Positions 16,588 through 25,554 of a DNA stretch of 64,000 nucleotides are shown piece by piece. Numbering within the stretch: position 1 is the first letter of the stretch; each line of letters begins with the position of its first letter. The DNA lies in the NCBI RefSeq assembly GCF_018476525.1, contig NZ_JAHCST010000019.1, positions 18,090-82,089 on the forward strand, in the 5' to 3' direction. A model generated the notes under the pieces. It searched no databases. It was not told the origin of the DNA and saw nothing but the letters and a program-made list of their open reading frames with translations. The DNA is from Acrocarpospora catenulata. Lineage in GTDB: Bacteria > Actinomycetota > Actinomycetes > Streptosporangiales > Streptosporangiaceae. Made by a program: the position numbers and the translations under genes.

Positions 16588-17441
16588 TGCGCATCTTCGA
16601 CCCCCACATCCACATGACCTCCCGCACCACCGACGACTACCGCCGGATGTACGACGCCGGGGTCCGCGCCCTGGTGGAACCCGCCTTCTGGCTGGGCCAG
16701 CCGCGCACCTCCCCGGGCACCTTCGCCGACTACTTCGACGGACTGCTCGGCTGGGAGCCGTACCGGGCCGCCCAGTACGGCATCCGCCACCACTGCGCGA
16801 TCGCCCTCAACCCCAAGGAGGCCAACGACCCGCGCTGCCGCCCGGTGCTCGACCTGCTCCCGCGCTACCTGGCCAAGGACGGCGTGGTCGCGGTGGGCGA
16901 GGTCGGCTACGACGAGATGACCCCGGCCGAGGACGAGGTCTTCCAGGCCCAGCTGGCCCTGGCCGCCGAGCACGGCCTGCCGGTGCTGGTGCACACCCCG
17001 CACCGGGACAAGGCGGCCGGCACCCGGCGCACCCTGGAGGTGGTCAAGGACTCCGGCCTGCCCCCGGAGCGCGTCCTGGTCGACCACCTCAACGAGATGA
17101 CCGCCGGCATGGTGGCCGACAGCGGCTGCTGGCTGGGCTTCTCGGTCTACCCGGACACCAAGATGGACGTGCACCGCATGATCGCGCTGCTCCGGCAGTA
17201 CGGCACCGAGCGGATCCTGGTCAACTCGGCCGCCGACTGGGGCCACAGCGACCCGCTGAAGACCCGGGCGGTCGGCGACGCCATGCTGGCCGACGGCTTC
17301 ACCGAGGCCGACGTCGAGCAGGTGCTCTGGACCAATCCGGTCACCTTCTACGGCCAGAGCGGGCGCCTTGACCTGGCGGACGACGCGGCCCCGGCCGCCG
17401 ACTACGCGGGCAACACCATCAAACGGGGTGTGGCGCCGTGA
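16587..17441 (+). CDS. eboB: TatD-family metal-dependent hydrolase, EboB
   Basis: This 284-residue protein has the amidohydrolase/TatD metal site: HxH in FDPHIHMTSR, Glu in VGEVGYDEM, His in VLVHTPHRDK, His in VLVDHLNEM and Asp in NSAADWGHSD. EboB-type proteins are found next to EboA. The reaction is unknown; by family it would hydrolyse a phosphoester or amide. ATG 16587 shares one base with the EboA stop, and its own stop overlaps the GTG of the next gene. The adjoining EboA and EboE make the assignment strong. Confidence 0.87.
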   Translation: MRIFDPHIHMTSRTTDDYRRMYDAGVRALVEPAFWLGQPRTSPGTFADYFDGLLGWEPYRAAQYGIRHHCAIALNPKEANDPRCRPVLDLLPRYLAKDGVVAVGEVGYDEMTPAEDEVFQAQLALAAEHGLPVLVHTPHRDKAAGTRRTLEVVKDSGLPPERVLVDHLNEMTAGMVADSGCWLGFSVYPDTKMDVHRMIALLRQYGTERILVNSAADWGHSDPLKTRAVGDAMLADGFTEADVEQVLWTNPVTFYGQSGRLDLADDAAPAADYAGNTIKRGVAP

Positions 17442-18592
17442 GGTTCCGCCATCCCGACGGTTCCACCGTGCACCTGGCCTACTGCACCAACGTGCACCCG
17501 GCCGAGGACCTGGCCGGGGTGCTGGCCCAGCTCCGCCACTACGCCGGTCCGGTGCGGCGGCGGCTGGGGGTGCCCCGGCTCGGGGTCGGCCTCTGGCTGT
17601 CCCGCCCGGTCGCCGACGCCCTGCTCGCCAGCCCCGCAGAACCCGTACGGCTGCGCGCCGCGCTGGACCGGGAGGGCCTGGAGGTGGTGACCCTCAACGG
17701 TTTCCCGTACCGGGGGTTCCACAACGAGGCCGAGGCCAAGCTGCGGGTCTACCACCCCGACTGGACCACCCCCGACCGGCTCGACTACACCCTCGACCTG
17801 GCCCGCCTGCTCATCCCGCTCCTCCCCGACGACGTCACGGCCGGGAGCGTCTCCACGCTGCCGCTGGCCTGGCGTACGCCCTGGGACCACGCGCGGGCGG
17901 AGACGGCGGGGCGGGCGGTGGCCTGGCTCGCCGAGGAACTGGCCCGGCTGTCCGAGACCACCGGAAAGACGGTCCGGGTCGGCTTCGAGCCCGAGCCGGG
18001 TTGCGTGGTGGAGACCACCGCGCAGGCGGTGGAGCACCTGAGCGGCGTCGACACCCGCTACCTCGGCCTCTGCCTGGACACCTGCCACCTGGCAGTGCAG
18101 TTCGAGGAACCGGCCGCGGCCGTGGGCCGGCTGGCGGCGGCGGGCCTGCCGATCGTCAAGATGCAGGCGTCCGCCGCGCTGCGGATCGACGACCCGCGGG
18201 CGGGCCGGGACGCCCTGGCCGCGTTCGCCGAGCCGAGGTTCCTGCACCAGACCCGCGAGCAGGGCACACCCGGGACCGACGACCTGGGCGAGGCCCTCGA
18301 CGGGGGCCTGCCGGGCACCTCCCCCTGGCGGGTGCACTTCCACGTGCCGCTGCACGCCGCGCCCGCCGCGCCGCTGGGCTCCACCCAGGACGTGCTGACC
18401 GACACCCTCGGGACCGTGCTCGGCGGGCCGGTCGCCCGTACCCACCACATCGAGGTGGAGACCTACACCTGGCAGGCCCTGCCGCCGGACCGGCGCCCGA
18501 GCACCCGGGACGAGCTGGTGGACGGGATCGCCAGAGAGCTGGCCTGGACCAGGGACCGGCTGATCAATCTAGGACTCAAGGAGGAGGCGTGA
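17438..18592 (+). CDS. eboE: metabolite traffic protein EboE, TIM barrel
   Basis: This 384-residue protein begins with the EboE signature LAYCTNVHPAEDL, followed by TLNGFPYRGFHNE and VKLRVYHPDWTTPDRL-like segments (here AKLRVYHPDWTTPDRL). Metal-site residues are FEPEPGCVVE (Glu), LCLDTCHLAVQFE (Asp, His), and His in VHFHVPLHA with Glu in HHIEVETYTW. It is a xylose-isomerase-like barrel whose activity is not established; the name comes from its role in metabolite export in cyanobacteria. The GTG start overlaps the EboB stop (GTGA). Confidence 0.88.
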   Translation: MRFRHPDGSTVHLAYCTNVHPAEDLAGVLAQLRHYAGPVRRRLGVPRLGVGLWLSRPVADALLASPAEPVRLRAALDREGLEVVTLNGFPYRGFHNEAEAKLRVYHPDWTTPDRLDYTLDLARLLIPLLPDDVTAGSVSTLPLAWRTPWDHARAETAGRAVAWLAEELARLSETTGKTVRVGFEPEPGCVVETTAQAVEHLSGVDTRYLGLCLDTCHLAVQFEEPAAAVGRLAAAGLPIVKMQASAALRIDDPRAGRDALAAFAEPRFLHQTREQGTPGTDDLGEALDGGLPGTSPWRVHFHVPLHAAPAAPLGSTQDVLTDTLGTVLGGPVARTHHIEVETYTWQALPPDRRPSTRDELVDGIARELAWTRDRLINLGLKEEA

Positions 18593-18594
18593 GC

Positions 18595-19953
18595 GTGAAA
18601 CCCCTCGTCGTCGTCGACGTGGTCGGGCTCACCCCCCGGCTGCTGGAGCACATGCCCAACCTGCGCCGCTTCGGCGCGCCCGCCACGCTCGGCACGGTGC
18701 TGCCCGCCGTGACCTGCTCGGTGCAGTCGACGCTGCTGACCGGCCGCCCGCCGCGCGACCACGGCATCGTCGGCAACGGCTGGTACTTCCGCGACCTGGG
18801 CGAGGTGCTGCTCTGGCGGCAGCACAACGCGCTGGTGGAGGGCCCCAAGCTGTGGGACGAGGCCCGCCGCGTGCACCCGGGCTACAAGGTGGCCAACATC
18901 TGCTGGTGGTACGCGATGGGCGCGGACACCGAGTTCACCGTCACCCCCCGCCCGATCTACCACGCCGACGGCCGCAAGGGCCCGGACTGCTACACCACCC
19001 CGCCGGAGCTGCGGGTGGACCTCACCCGCGAACTCGGACGCTTCCCGCTGTTCACGTACTGGGGCCCGAAGGCCGGGATCGCCTCCAGCACCTGGATCGT
19101 CGAGGCGGCCCGCCGGATCATGGCCAGGGAACGGCCCGACCTCACCCTGGTCTACGTGCCGCACCTCGACTACGACCTCCAGCGCTTCGGCCCCTCCGGC
19201 CCGGAGGCGATCAAGGCCGCCCAGGACGTGGACCGGATCCTCGGCCCCCTGCTGGACGACGCGGCCTCGCTCGGCGCGGCCACCGTGGTCCTGTCCGAGT
19301 ACGGCATCACCGACGTGTCCCGCCCGGTCGACATCAACCGGGCACTACGCCGCGAAGGGCTGCTCTCGGTCTACCGGCAGGCCGGGATGGAGTACCTGGA
19401 CCCCTGGACCTCCCGCGCCTTCGCGGTCGCCGACCACCAACTCGCCCATATATACGTGCGCGACGAAGCCGACGTCCCCAAGGTCCGCTCACTCCTCGCC
19501 GAACTACCCGGCGTGGACGAGGTACTCGACGCCGACGGCAAGGCCGCCTACGGCCTCGACCACGGCCGCGCCGGAGAACTGGTCGCCATCGCCGAGCCCG
19601 ACTCCTGGTTCACCTACTACTACTGGCTGGACGACAAGGTCGCCCCCGACTTCGCCCGCCTGGTGGACATCCACCGCAAACCCGGCTATGACCCAGCCGA
19701 ACTCTTCATGAACCCCGCTGACCCCTTGGTAAAGGCCAAGGCCGGCCTCGCTCTGGCCAAGAAGGAACTGGGCTTCCGCTACACGATGCCGGTGGTGCCC
19801 CTCGACCCGTCCTGCGTACGGGGCAGCCACGGGCGCATCCCCGACAACCCGCTGGACGGCCCGGTCCTCCTCTCAGACCAGCCACTGGAGAAGGACACCT
19901 ACGCGGCCACCGAGATCAAGGACCTCTTGCTGCGCTTCGCCGGTCTCGCCTGA
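18595..19953 (+). CDS. eboF: nucleotide pyrophosphatase/phosphodiesterase-like protein EboF
   Basis: This 452-residue protein belongs to the alkaline phosphatase superfamily. VVVDVVGLTP supplies the first metal Asp, and AVTCSVQSTLLTG the nucleophile Thr or Ser. GRPPRDHGIVGNGW, YVPHLDYDLQRFG (Asp, His-like site) and VVLSEYGITDV complete the core. It would cleave a phosphodiester or pyrophosphate bond, perhaps releasing a prenyl-phosphate or nucleotide-linked intermediate. No signal peptide is seen. GTG 18595 was chosen because AAGGAGGAGG (18578-18587) lies seven bases upstream; GTG 18589 overlaps the EboE stop and is the alternative. It is the last gene of the operon, before a strong terminator. 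Confidence 0.87.
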   Translation: MKPLVVVDVVGLTPRLLEHMPNLRRFGAPATLGTVLPAVTCSVQSTLLTGRPPRDHGIVGNGWYFRDLGEVLLWRQHNALVEGPKLWDEARRVHPGYKVANICWWYAMGADTEFTVTPRPIYHADGRKGPDCYTTPPELRVDLTRELGRFPLFTYWGPKAGIASSTWIVEAARRIMARERPDLTLVYVPHLDYDLQRFGPSGPEAIKAAQDVDRILGPLLDDAASLGAATVVLSEYGITDVSRPVDINRALRREGLLSVYRQAGMEYLDPWTSRAFAVADHQLAHIYVRDEADVPKVRSLLAELPGVDEVLDADGKAAYGLDHGRAGELVAIAEPDSWFTYYYWLDDKVAPDFARLVDIHRKPGYDPAELFMNPADPLVKAKAGLALAKKELGFRYTMPVVPLDPSCVRGSHGRIPDNPLDGPVLLSDQPLEKDTYAATEIKDLLLRFAGLA

Positions 19954-19958
19954 CCCCT

Positions 19959-19991
19959 TTCAGGGGGCCGGTTCCGGACCGGCCCCCTGAA
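19959..19991. terminator. bidirectional terminator between convergent genes
   Basis: TTCAGGGGGCCGGT (19959-19972) pairs perfectly with ACCGGCCCCCTGAA (19978-19991) across a five-base loop. It sits between the end of EboF and the end of the minus-strand dioxygenase fusion. Confidence 0.8.
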
Positions 19992-20012
19992 TATAAGGTG
20001 CCGACTGTCCGT

Positions 20013-23000
20013 TCAGGCGGCGCCGACGCCGTGGAGCAGGGCCTTGTGGTAGGAGCGAATGATCGTGGGCACGTGACCGAGCACGGCCATCAGGCGCTCG
20101 GCCCCGCCGGTTGCCGTACCGGCCTCGAACTGCTCGAAGACGATGACACCGTCACGGATGACCGACCGCAGCTCCGCCAGGAACGCCTGATCGTGTTTCC
20201 TGACTTCGGCACAGAGGGCGCGCAGGGTCGACCAGGTGTCTTCGTGGACGGAGGCGTGGTCGCCCGCGACGGATCGGTAGCGGATCCGAAACTCCTCCGC
20301 GAAGCGTTCGGCGGCGACGGCGTCGGCTGTGGTCATGGCTTCGGCGAGAACGGTGTGGGGATCGGAGACCGATGCCTCCGGCGCGGTGAGGCCGGTCGTC
20401 AGGGTCCACAGCCGCGGGAGTTCCTCTTCCAGTACGGCCTTGTAGTAGCTGCCGAGAAAGCGCTGGTGCGCGTTGGAGGCGTACTGGACCTTGAGGGCGT
20501 TGACCTCGTCGGGGCCCTCGTCTCCGCGCGTCATCACTCCCGTCATGAATCCCCAGTCGTTCTCCAGGGCATTGGACATGGCGGTGATCAGGTGCAGGAG
20601 ATGAACCCATTGCTCATACAGCTCGCTGAGGGAGATCCGCACGGTGCCGTGCCCGGGTAGCACGACGGTGCCGTGATGGTCGCCCAGGTCCAGGCGCCGG
20701 ACTCTGCCGATCCGGTACATGGCGAGCATCGCGTCGATTTCGCTGTTCTCATGGTGCAGGACGGCCCGATATTCGGCGGTGGCGTCGAGGCCGACATTCT
20801 CGGTGATGATGCGGGGGCCTCCGGGGTGCAGGTGGAGGAACTCCGTCATGTCGTAGACCTGGTCGTCGAGAATCAGCCACTGCCCGGTTTCTGCGGTGGT
20901 GCGCAGCGCGACATCCGAGATGTCGTAGACCGTGTCCGTGCTCTCCGCGGGCGTCCAGGTGCTGAACACGTCCTGCATGTAGCGGCCCTCGGCGACGAGC
21001 CGCCGCACAACGGTCTCGGGTGGCTCTCCCGGGTCGGCGAAGCGCCTGGCCACCTGGTTGAGCGTCGCCAGGACACTTCCCGCGAACCCGGCACGACCGC
21101 AGACATAGAAGTAGGCGCCGCGGCCACCGTCCTGTTCGCCGCGGAGCAGGTCCCACAGCGCCCGTTGTGCGTCCACATCGTTGGCGATGGCGTCGTGGAG
21201 ACGCCTCGGAGGGCCGGCGACCGTCCGTGGGTTCTCGCCTGGGGCCGCGCGCAACCCGCCGCCCTCGATGGAGAACGTGACGTACAGGGCGAGCTTGCCG
21301 CCCTGCAGCGCTGTCCGGATCTCGTTCTCGCCGTAGAAGTGGCCGCGTGTGTGCGTGCCGAAGAACAGCCAGTTCTCCCCGGCTGCGGGGTCCGCCAGCC
21401 GGTGGGCCAGGAATCCGAGGAACGGGCCGATACCCACGCCTCCGGCGAACATGACGATGGGGCGCGTGGCGTCCCGTGGCAGGCTGAACCGACCGGGACG
21501 CACCACCTGGAACGGAATGGATTCGACGGTTGTCCCGGTCGAGGTCAGATAGGTGGAGGCGGTGCCGAGCAGTTCGGTCCCGCTTCCGCGCGGGCTGTCG
21601 CCGCCCGCTTGGTGACTCAGCCGGGCCACGGTGAGCCGGACCTCGTCGCCGGCTTCTTCAGCACCCTTCGACGGGCTCGACGAGATCGAGTACATGCGGA
21701 ATGTCTCCGGCGGAATGATCTTGGCCAGCGCCCGGTCATCCCGGAGCTCCCCGGTGAGGAGCTCGCCCACCCGGTACCCTTCCGCGCCCAGCAGTTCCAG
21801 GGCGTCGGACAGCTCCCACTGCCGCAGTCCGGTCCCCGTGGCCACCGAACGCAGACCGGGCGAGCCCGTGGCCTCCGCCAGTGCCCTGACCACGCCGTGG
21901 GTGAGCGGCCGGAGCTTGGCGTAGGACAGGAACGTCCGTAACGGCAGCGTCTCAGTGGACAGCGGATGCCGGGCGCGGTAGCGAATCGCCTCGCGCCACG
22001 CGACGGTGAGGGGCACCTGCTCGGCACCCGTGGCACCCAGTGCCCGGACCGTGGCCTCGACCATTTCCGGCCGGTTCTCCGGCAGCACGGCGCAGCGATC
22101 GCCGGGGCGGTAGATGACGCCGGTGTCGGCGGCGTCCAACGTCACATGCGTTACGGTTCCCGCCGCTGCCGCCGCGTCCCGGAACCGTACTCGTGCGTAC
22201 TGCACGTGCGGAGGCAGTTCCCGGTAGCGTTCGAGGCGGGTCTCCTCCAAGATCGCGTCAAGGGTCTTCCAGTGCTGCTCCTTGAAGCCGCCGACGATGC
22301 CGGTGACGGTCTTCGACCGGCCGACTTTGAACGCCAGTTCCAGGAAACCGTAGACCTTCGTCCGATGGATGCCCAGATAGCCCATCTTCCCGGCGTAGAC
22401 GTCGAACAGTGTGGCGAAAAGGTTCTGTAGCCGCCGGTCTCCGCTCGCGGCGACGTAATCGCGTACGGAGACCTTCTCCACCGCCTCCAGAAAGGCGATG
22501 TGATGCGGGGGAAACCATTCTCGCAGTTCCGCGACCTCCTTGCCGAGACGGGACTCCTTGTGCTTGCGCCCGAGAAAGGCGTCCATGAGATGGAAGATCG
22601 GGGAGGCTTCCCCTCCTGGCACCGCGGTACCGGATTTGATCGGTACCGCCAGCGGGGCAACCGTGTTGGCCCATACCACCTGGTCGATGTAGGTGGCGGA
22701 CAGCGGGTTGGGATCCACCTTCCGGAAGGACAGCTCGATGATGTCCAGCCAGGTCCGCAGCATCAGCGTCAACTCGGCGGCCACGGTCTCCCGGTCGTCG
22801 CGTACCGCGGCTTCCTGGGCGCGCACCACCGAGGTGACGACAGGGGTCGCCCGGGCAAGGATCTCGACCTGCGCCAGATAGAAGCGTCTTTCCTCCCTGT
22901 TGTCCACACTGGGAACGAGAAGTTCCATGTTCTCGACCTGGTATGGGTTCGGCAGGGTCACGTCACGCAGCTGATGGTTGTAAACGATGAGGTCGTTGTA

Positions 23001-23411
23001 CGACATGTGGGGCTCGCGGCGGCCCAGGCGCTCGCTGATCTGGGCCCAGGGCACCGTGATCGATGGCGGTAACCCATCGTCGGGCAGCACCTCCACCTTC
23101 ACGTACGCGTGCGCGAATATGCTCAGCGCCACCGACGCCCGCCAGACGAACTCGTCTGGAAGATCGTTCTGATCGGCGCCGAGCACCGGCATCTCACGAA
23201 GGACCTGGCGCAACGTAACGGTGCGCCACAGTTCCGGCATAGACGCGATGACCTCGTCCCACGCCGCATGGCTGCGCGGAAACGATCGAACAGTCGGGAA
23301 CCGTGGCATGAACCCCGACGAGGACGACAAGAAGCCCTTTAGTTCATGGCCGCGCGTCGTGTTGTATTCCTCGGCGAGTTTCAGCATCTTCCGACTTGGT
23401 ACCTGTTCCAT
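20013..23411 (-). CDS. multidomain heme oxygenase: indoleamine-dioxygenase-like domain fused to FAD/NADPH reductase and cytochrome b5
   Basis: The protein has 1,132 residues. Residues 1 to about 400 resemble indoleamine 2,3-dioxygenase: NPYQVENMELLVPSVDNREER, SPIFHLMDAFLGRKH, PPHHIAFLEAVEKVSVRDYV and FDVYAGKMGYLGIHRTKVY, where His349 is the likely heme ligand. Residues 405-790 form a P450-reductase/CysJ-type module: YRPGDRCAVLPEN, the FAD motif RMYSISSSPS (572-581), the nucleotide motif GGVGIGPFLGF (657-667), FFGTHTRG and YFYVCGRAGF. Residues 825-910 are a cytochrome b5 domain with HPGG (862-865) and a second His at 886 or 887. The last 220 residues are helical and unrecognised. The fusion would pass electrons from NADPH through FAD and b5 to the oxygenase heme. 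It is a single-gene unit facing the Ebo operon. The substrate is unknown; tryptophan-like indoles are the default guess. Confidence 0.8.
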   Translation of the reverse strand: MEQVPSRKMLKLAEEYNTTRGHELKGFLSSSSGFMPRFPTVRSFPRSHAAWDEVIASMPELWRTVTLRQVLREMPVLGADQNDLPDEFVWRASVALSIFAHAYVKVEVLPDDGLPPSITVPWAQISERLGRREPHMSYNDLIVYNHQLRDVTLPNPYQVENMELLVPSVDNREERRFYLAQVEILARATPVVTSVVRAQEAAVRDDRETVAAELTLMLRTWLDIIELSFRKVDPNPLSATYIDQVVWANTVAPLAVPIKSGTAVPGGEASPIFHLMDAFLGRKHKESRLGKEVAELREWFPPHHIAFLEAVEKVSVRDYVAASGDRRLQNLFATLFDVYAGKMGYLGIHRTKVYGFLELAFKVGRSKTVTGIVGGFKEQHWKTLDAILEETRLERYRELPPHVQYARVRFRDAAAAAGTVTHVTLDAADTGVIYRPGDRCAVLPENRPEMVEATVRALGATGAEQVPLTVAWREAIRYRARHPLSTETLPLRTFLSYAKLRPLTHGVVRALAEATGSPGLRSVATGTGLRQWELSDALELLGAEGYRVGELLTGELRDDRALAKIIPPETFRMYSISSSPSKGAEEAGDEVRLTVARLSHQAGGDSPRGSGTELLGTASTYLTSTGTTVESIPFQVVRPGRFSLPRDATRPIVMFAGGVGIGPFLGFLAHRLADPAAGENWLFFGTHTRGHFYGENEIRTALQGGKLALYVTFSIEGGGLRAAPGENPRTVAGPPRRLHDAIANDVDAQRALWDLLRGEQDGGRGAYFYVCGRAGFAGSVLATLNQVARRFADPGEPPETVVRRLVAEGRYMQDVFSTWTPAESTDTVYDISDVALRTTAETGQWLILDDQVYDMTEFLHLHPGGPRIITENVGLDATAEYRAVLHHENSEIDAMLAMYRIGRVRRLDLGDHHGTVVLPGHGTVRISLSELYEQWVHLLHLITAMSNALENDWGFMTGVMTRGDEGPDEVNALKVQYASNAHQRFLGSYYKAVLEEELPRLWTLTTGLTAPEASVSDPHTVLAEAMTTADAVAAERFAEEFRIRYRSVAGDHASVHEDTWSTLRALCAEVRKHDQAFLAELRSVIRDGVIVFEQFEAGTATGGAERLMAVLGHVPTIIRSYHKALLHGVGAA

Positions 23412-23525
23412 ACCACACCTCTACACGAGAGGAAATAAGCGAATTGCCAGATCATTGGCGGCAGGTGGCGCCCTCGCAGCCGCCGCGGCACGGAAGTCGG
23501 TTGCGATGCTTCTTATGGTGGATCG
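23412..23525. promoter_or_regulatory. divergent intergenic region
   Basis: These 114 bases separate the minus-strand fusion enzyme from the plus-strand acetyltransferase and must hold both promoters. GAGG, seven to ten bases before the minus-strand ATG at 23411, is its likely ribosome site. No clear operator was seen. Confidence 0.4.
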
Positions 23526-24461
23526 ATGAAGGATTTCCACGCGCGCGCCTACCATGCCGATGACGCGGCGGCGGTTGCCGAACTGATCAACGTTGTCTTC
23601 CAGGCCGGCGGCTGGAACGCCGGGCACACCGCCGCCGAGATCGAAGATGTGGTGAACAACGAGGTCAAGGACCCGGCGACGGACACCCTGCTGATCACCG
23701 ACGCGGAGGGTCGGCTGGTGGCCGCCGCGCTGGTGCCACCCCCACCCGAGGGCGGCCACCGGATCGAGCTGATCGGCGGCGTCCACCCAGACCGGCGCGG
23801 AGCAGGGATCGGCCGCGAACTGCTGGCCTGGCAACTCGACCGAGCCGCAACACGCCACGCCGAGACCGCACCGGACACGGAATGGCTGGGCCAGGTCGCC
23901 GCCGGCGTCGCCGACACGTCCGCGAGCCGCCTGTACGAACGCTTCGGCTTCACCGTAGGTCGATACTTCCTGCAGATGACAGCGCCCACCACGCCACCGC
24001 CGGTCGCCACACCCGCCGCCGGCGTGCGGATCGCCCCCTACGATCAAGCCCAAGACCGTGAGCTGCACGCCGTGCACACTTCGGCCTTCCGCGACCTCTG
24101 GGCCCACCAGGATCGCGATTTCGAGTCCTGGGCGGCGTTGACCGTACGATCGGAAACCTTCCTGCCCGACCTGTCCCGAGTGGCGCTCGCCAACGACAAG
24201 ATCATCGCTTATGTCCTGCCGTACGCCCACGCCGCACCCGACAGGCTTTACATCGGCCAGGTCGGCACCGTCGACTCCTGGCGCCGGCGCGGCGTCGCGA
24301 CCTCGTTACTCGCCGACGTACTGGGCGCGGCCGGCCGAGCCGGCTACACCCACGCCGCCCTCGACACCGATGCCGACAACCCCACCGACGCGGCCGACAT
24401 CTACGCGAAGGCCGGCTTCGTCATCGACCAGCACATCGCCGTCTACTGCAAACCCGTCTGA
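23526..24461 (+). CDS. double GNAT-family N-acetyltransferase
   Basis: This 311-residue protein has two acetyl-CoA-binding GNAT folds in tandem. The first has GGVHPDRRGAGIGRELLAW (the Q/RxxGxG/A pyrophosphate loop). The second has GQVGTVDSWRRRGVATSLLADVL and ends LDTDADNPTDAADIYAKAGFV. Tandem GNAT proteins include mycothiol synthase MshD and many uncharacterised relatives; this one lacks enough similarity to call MshD. It should acetylate an amine in the cytosol. It stands alone after the divergent promoter at 23412-23525. Confidence 0.85.
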   Translation: MKDFHARAYHADDAAAVAELINVVFQAGGWNAGHTAAEIEDVVNNEVKDPATDTLLITDAEGRLVAAALVPPPPEGGHRIELIGGVHPDRRGAGIGRELLAWQLDRAATRHAETAPDTEWLGQVAAGVADTSASRLYERFGFTVGRYFLQMTAPTTPPPVATPAAGVRIAPYDQAQDRELHAVHTSAFRDLWAHQDRDFESWAALTVRSETFLPDLSRVALANDKIIAYVLPYAHAAPDRLYIGQVGTVDSWRRRGVATSLLADVLGAAGRAGYTHAALDTDADNPTDAADIYAKAGFVIDQHIAVYCKPV

Positions 24462-24480
24462 CCTCCTGTATCTGTGTCGT

Positions 24481-24498
24481 ACTCAGCCCAGGCTGAGT
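24481..24498 (+). terminator. weak stem-loop after the acetyltransferase
   Basis: ACTCAGC (24481-24487) and GCTGAGT (24492-24498) form a seven-pair stem with a four-base loop 20 bases after the stop. There is no T-run, so it may be only a weak terminator. Confidence 0.35.
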
Positions 24499-24608
24499 AG
24501 CCGGGCTCTGGCGCGCCGAACGGATTGAGAAGATCATCCTGGTATGCGAGGTATGGAACCGTTGATCGTGGTGGGCAAAGCTGTGCCGGTGGGCCTGGTA
24601 GGGGCGAG

Positions 24609-25553
24609 GTGAGCGGTCGGAAGGCGGTGGTTAGGCAGATCGCCGCGGCCTGGCTGGTTGGCTCCCTGCTGAGCCCGTTGCTGCTGTGGGTTGTTGTGGT
24701 GATCCTCTTCGGCGGCTCACCCGCCCTGCTGGCCCTCCTGGCTGTGCCCATGGTTGGCGCGCTGTGTCTGGTCGCCTGGACCGTCCGCCAGGGATCTCCG
24801 CTGACGTCGCGTGGCCCCGGGGGCCGGGTTTCCTGGGCGGCGCTGGTATTTCTGGTGGGGGCGGTGGGTTTCGTCGGTGGCGCCTGGGCCAATGCCGAGC
24901 TGGAGCTGCCGTTCGGCAGGGAACCGCTGATGTTTCTGGCCAGCGGTCTGCCGTTCGCGCTGGCGGCGGGGATGCTCTCGCAGCGCAGGGTCGCCCTCGG
25001 CGCGGTCGCGGTGACGACGGCACTGGTGGTCACGACCGTGTACCTCGTGGTGCAACACCGTGTCGACAAGCAGGCAGCGGCTGTTGCCGCGGATTTGGCC
25101 GCCCGTTTGCAGCCGGTGCGTGACCTGCTCTACGTCGTGCAGATCCCGGGATACCGGGTCAGTGGACGCGACACCTCAGGGGTGAGCGCATTCTTCGAAC
25201 CTCTGGATCAGCGGGTGGTCAAGGTCTGGCAGGACCACACCATCGTGCTCACCGCTGAGCGTGGGTGGTCCGAGGAAATGTGTGCGGGGGCGTTCCTCGC
25301 TGCGCCCCTCGGCCGCGACGAGCATCCTCGGTGTGTCCTGGAGCGTCCCGGGCTCTGGTACCTCACCGGCCGCATCCCGGAACCGGAATGGGGATGCCCG
25401 TGCGGGCTCCAGCAATACATCCGGCAGGACGGCGGCGTCATGGTCAGAGTACACTCCTCCGACGCCGTACCCCGAGAAGTTCTCCGAGACGCCGTGCTCA
25501 ACGCCCGCCATGCCACCGAGGAGGAGGCCCGCGAGCTCCTCACCCCGTCCTGA
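24609..25553 (+). CDS. unrecognised membrane protein with a C-terminal soluble domain
   Basis: This protein has 314 residues and was not recognised. The N-terminal half has four to five hydrophobic segments (IAAAWLVGSLLSPLLLWVVV, the run around LLALLAVPMVGALCLV, WAALVFLVGAVGFVGG, FLASGLPFALAAGML and AVTTALVVTTVYLVV). A soluble region of about 170 residues follows, with Cys residues at EEMCAGAF, HPRCVLE and WGCPCG. GTG 24609 was preferred over the start at 24525 because the extra N-terminal residues look non-coding and it places the first membrane segment near the N terminus. The ribosome site is weak. There are no informative neighbours. Confidence 0.6.
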   Translation: MSGRKAVVRQIAAAWLVGSLLSPLLLWVVVVILFGGSPALLALLAVPMVGALCLVAWTVRQGSPLTSRGPGGRVSWAALVFLVGAVGFVGGAWANAELELPFGREPLMFLASGLPFALAAGMLSQRRVALGAVAVTTALVVTTVYLVVQHRVDKQAAAVAADLAARLQPVRDLLYVVQIPGYRVSGRDTSGVSAFFEPLDQRVVKVWQDHTIVLTAERGWSEEMCAGAFLAAPLGRDEHPRCVLERPGLWYLTGRIPEPEWGCPCGLQQYIRQDGGVMVRVHSSDAVPREVLRDAVLNARHATEEEARELLTPS

Positions 25554-25554
25554 G

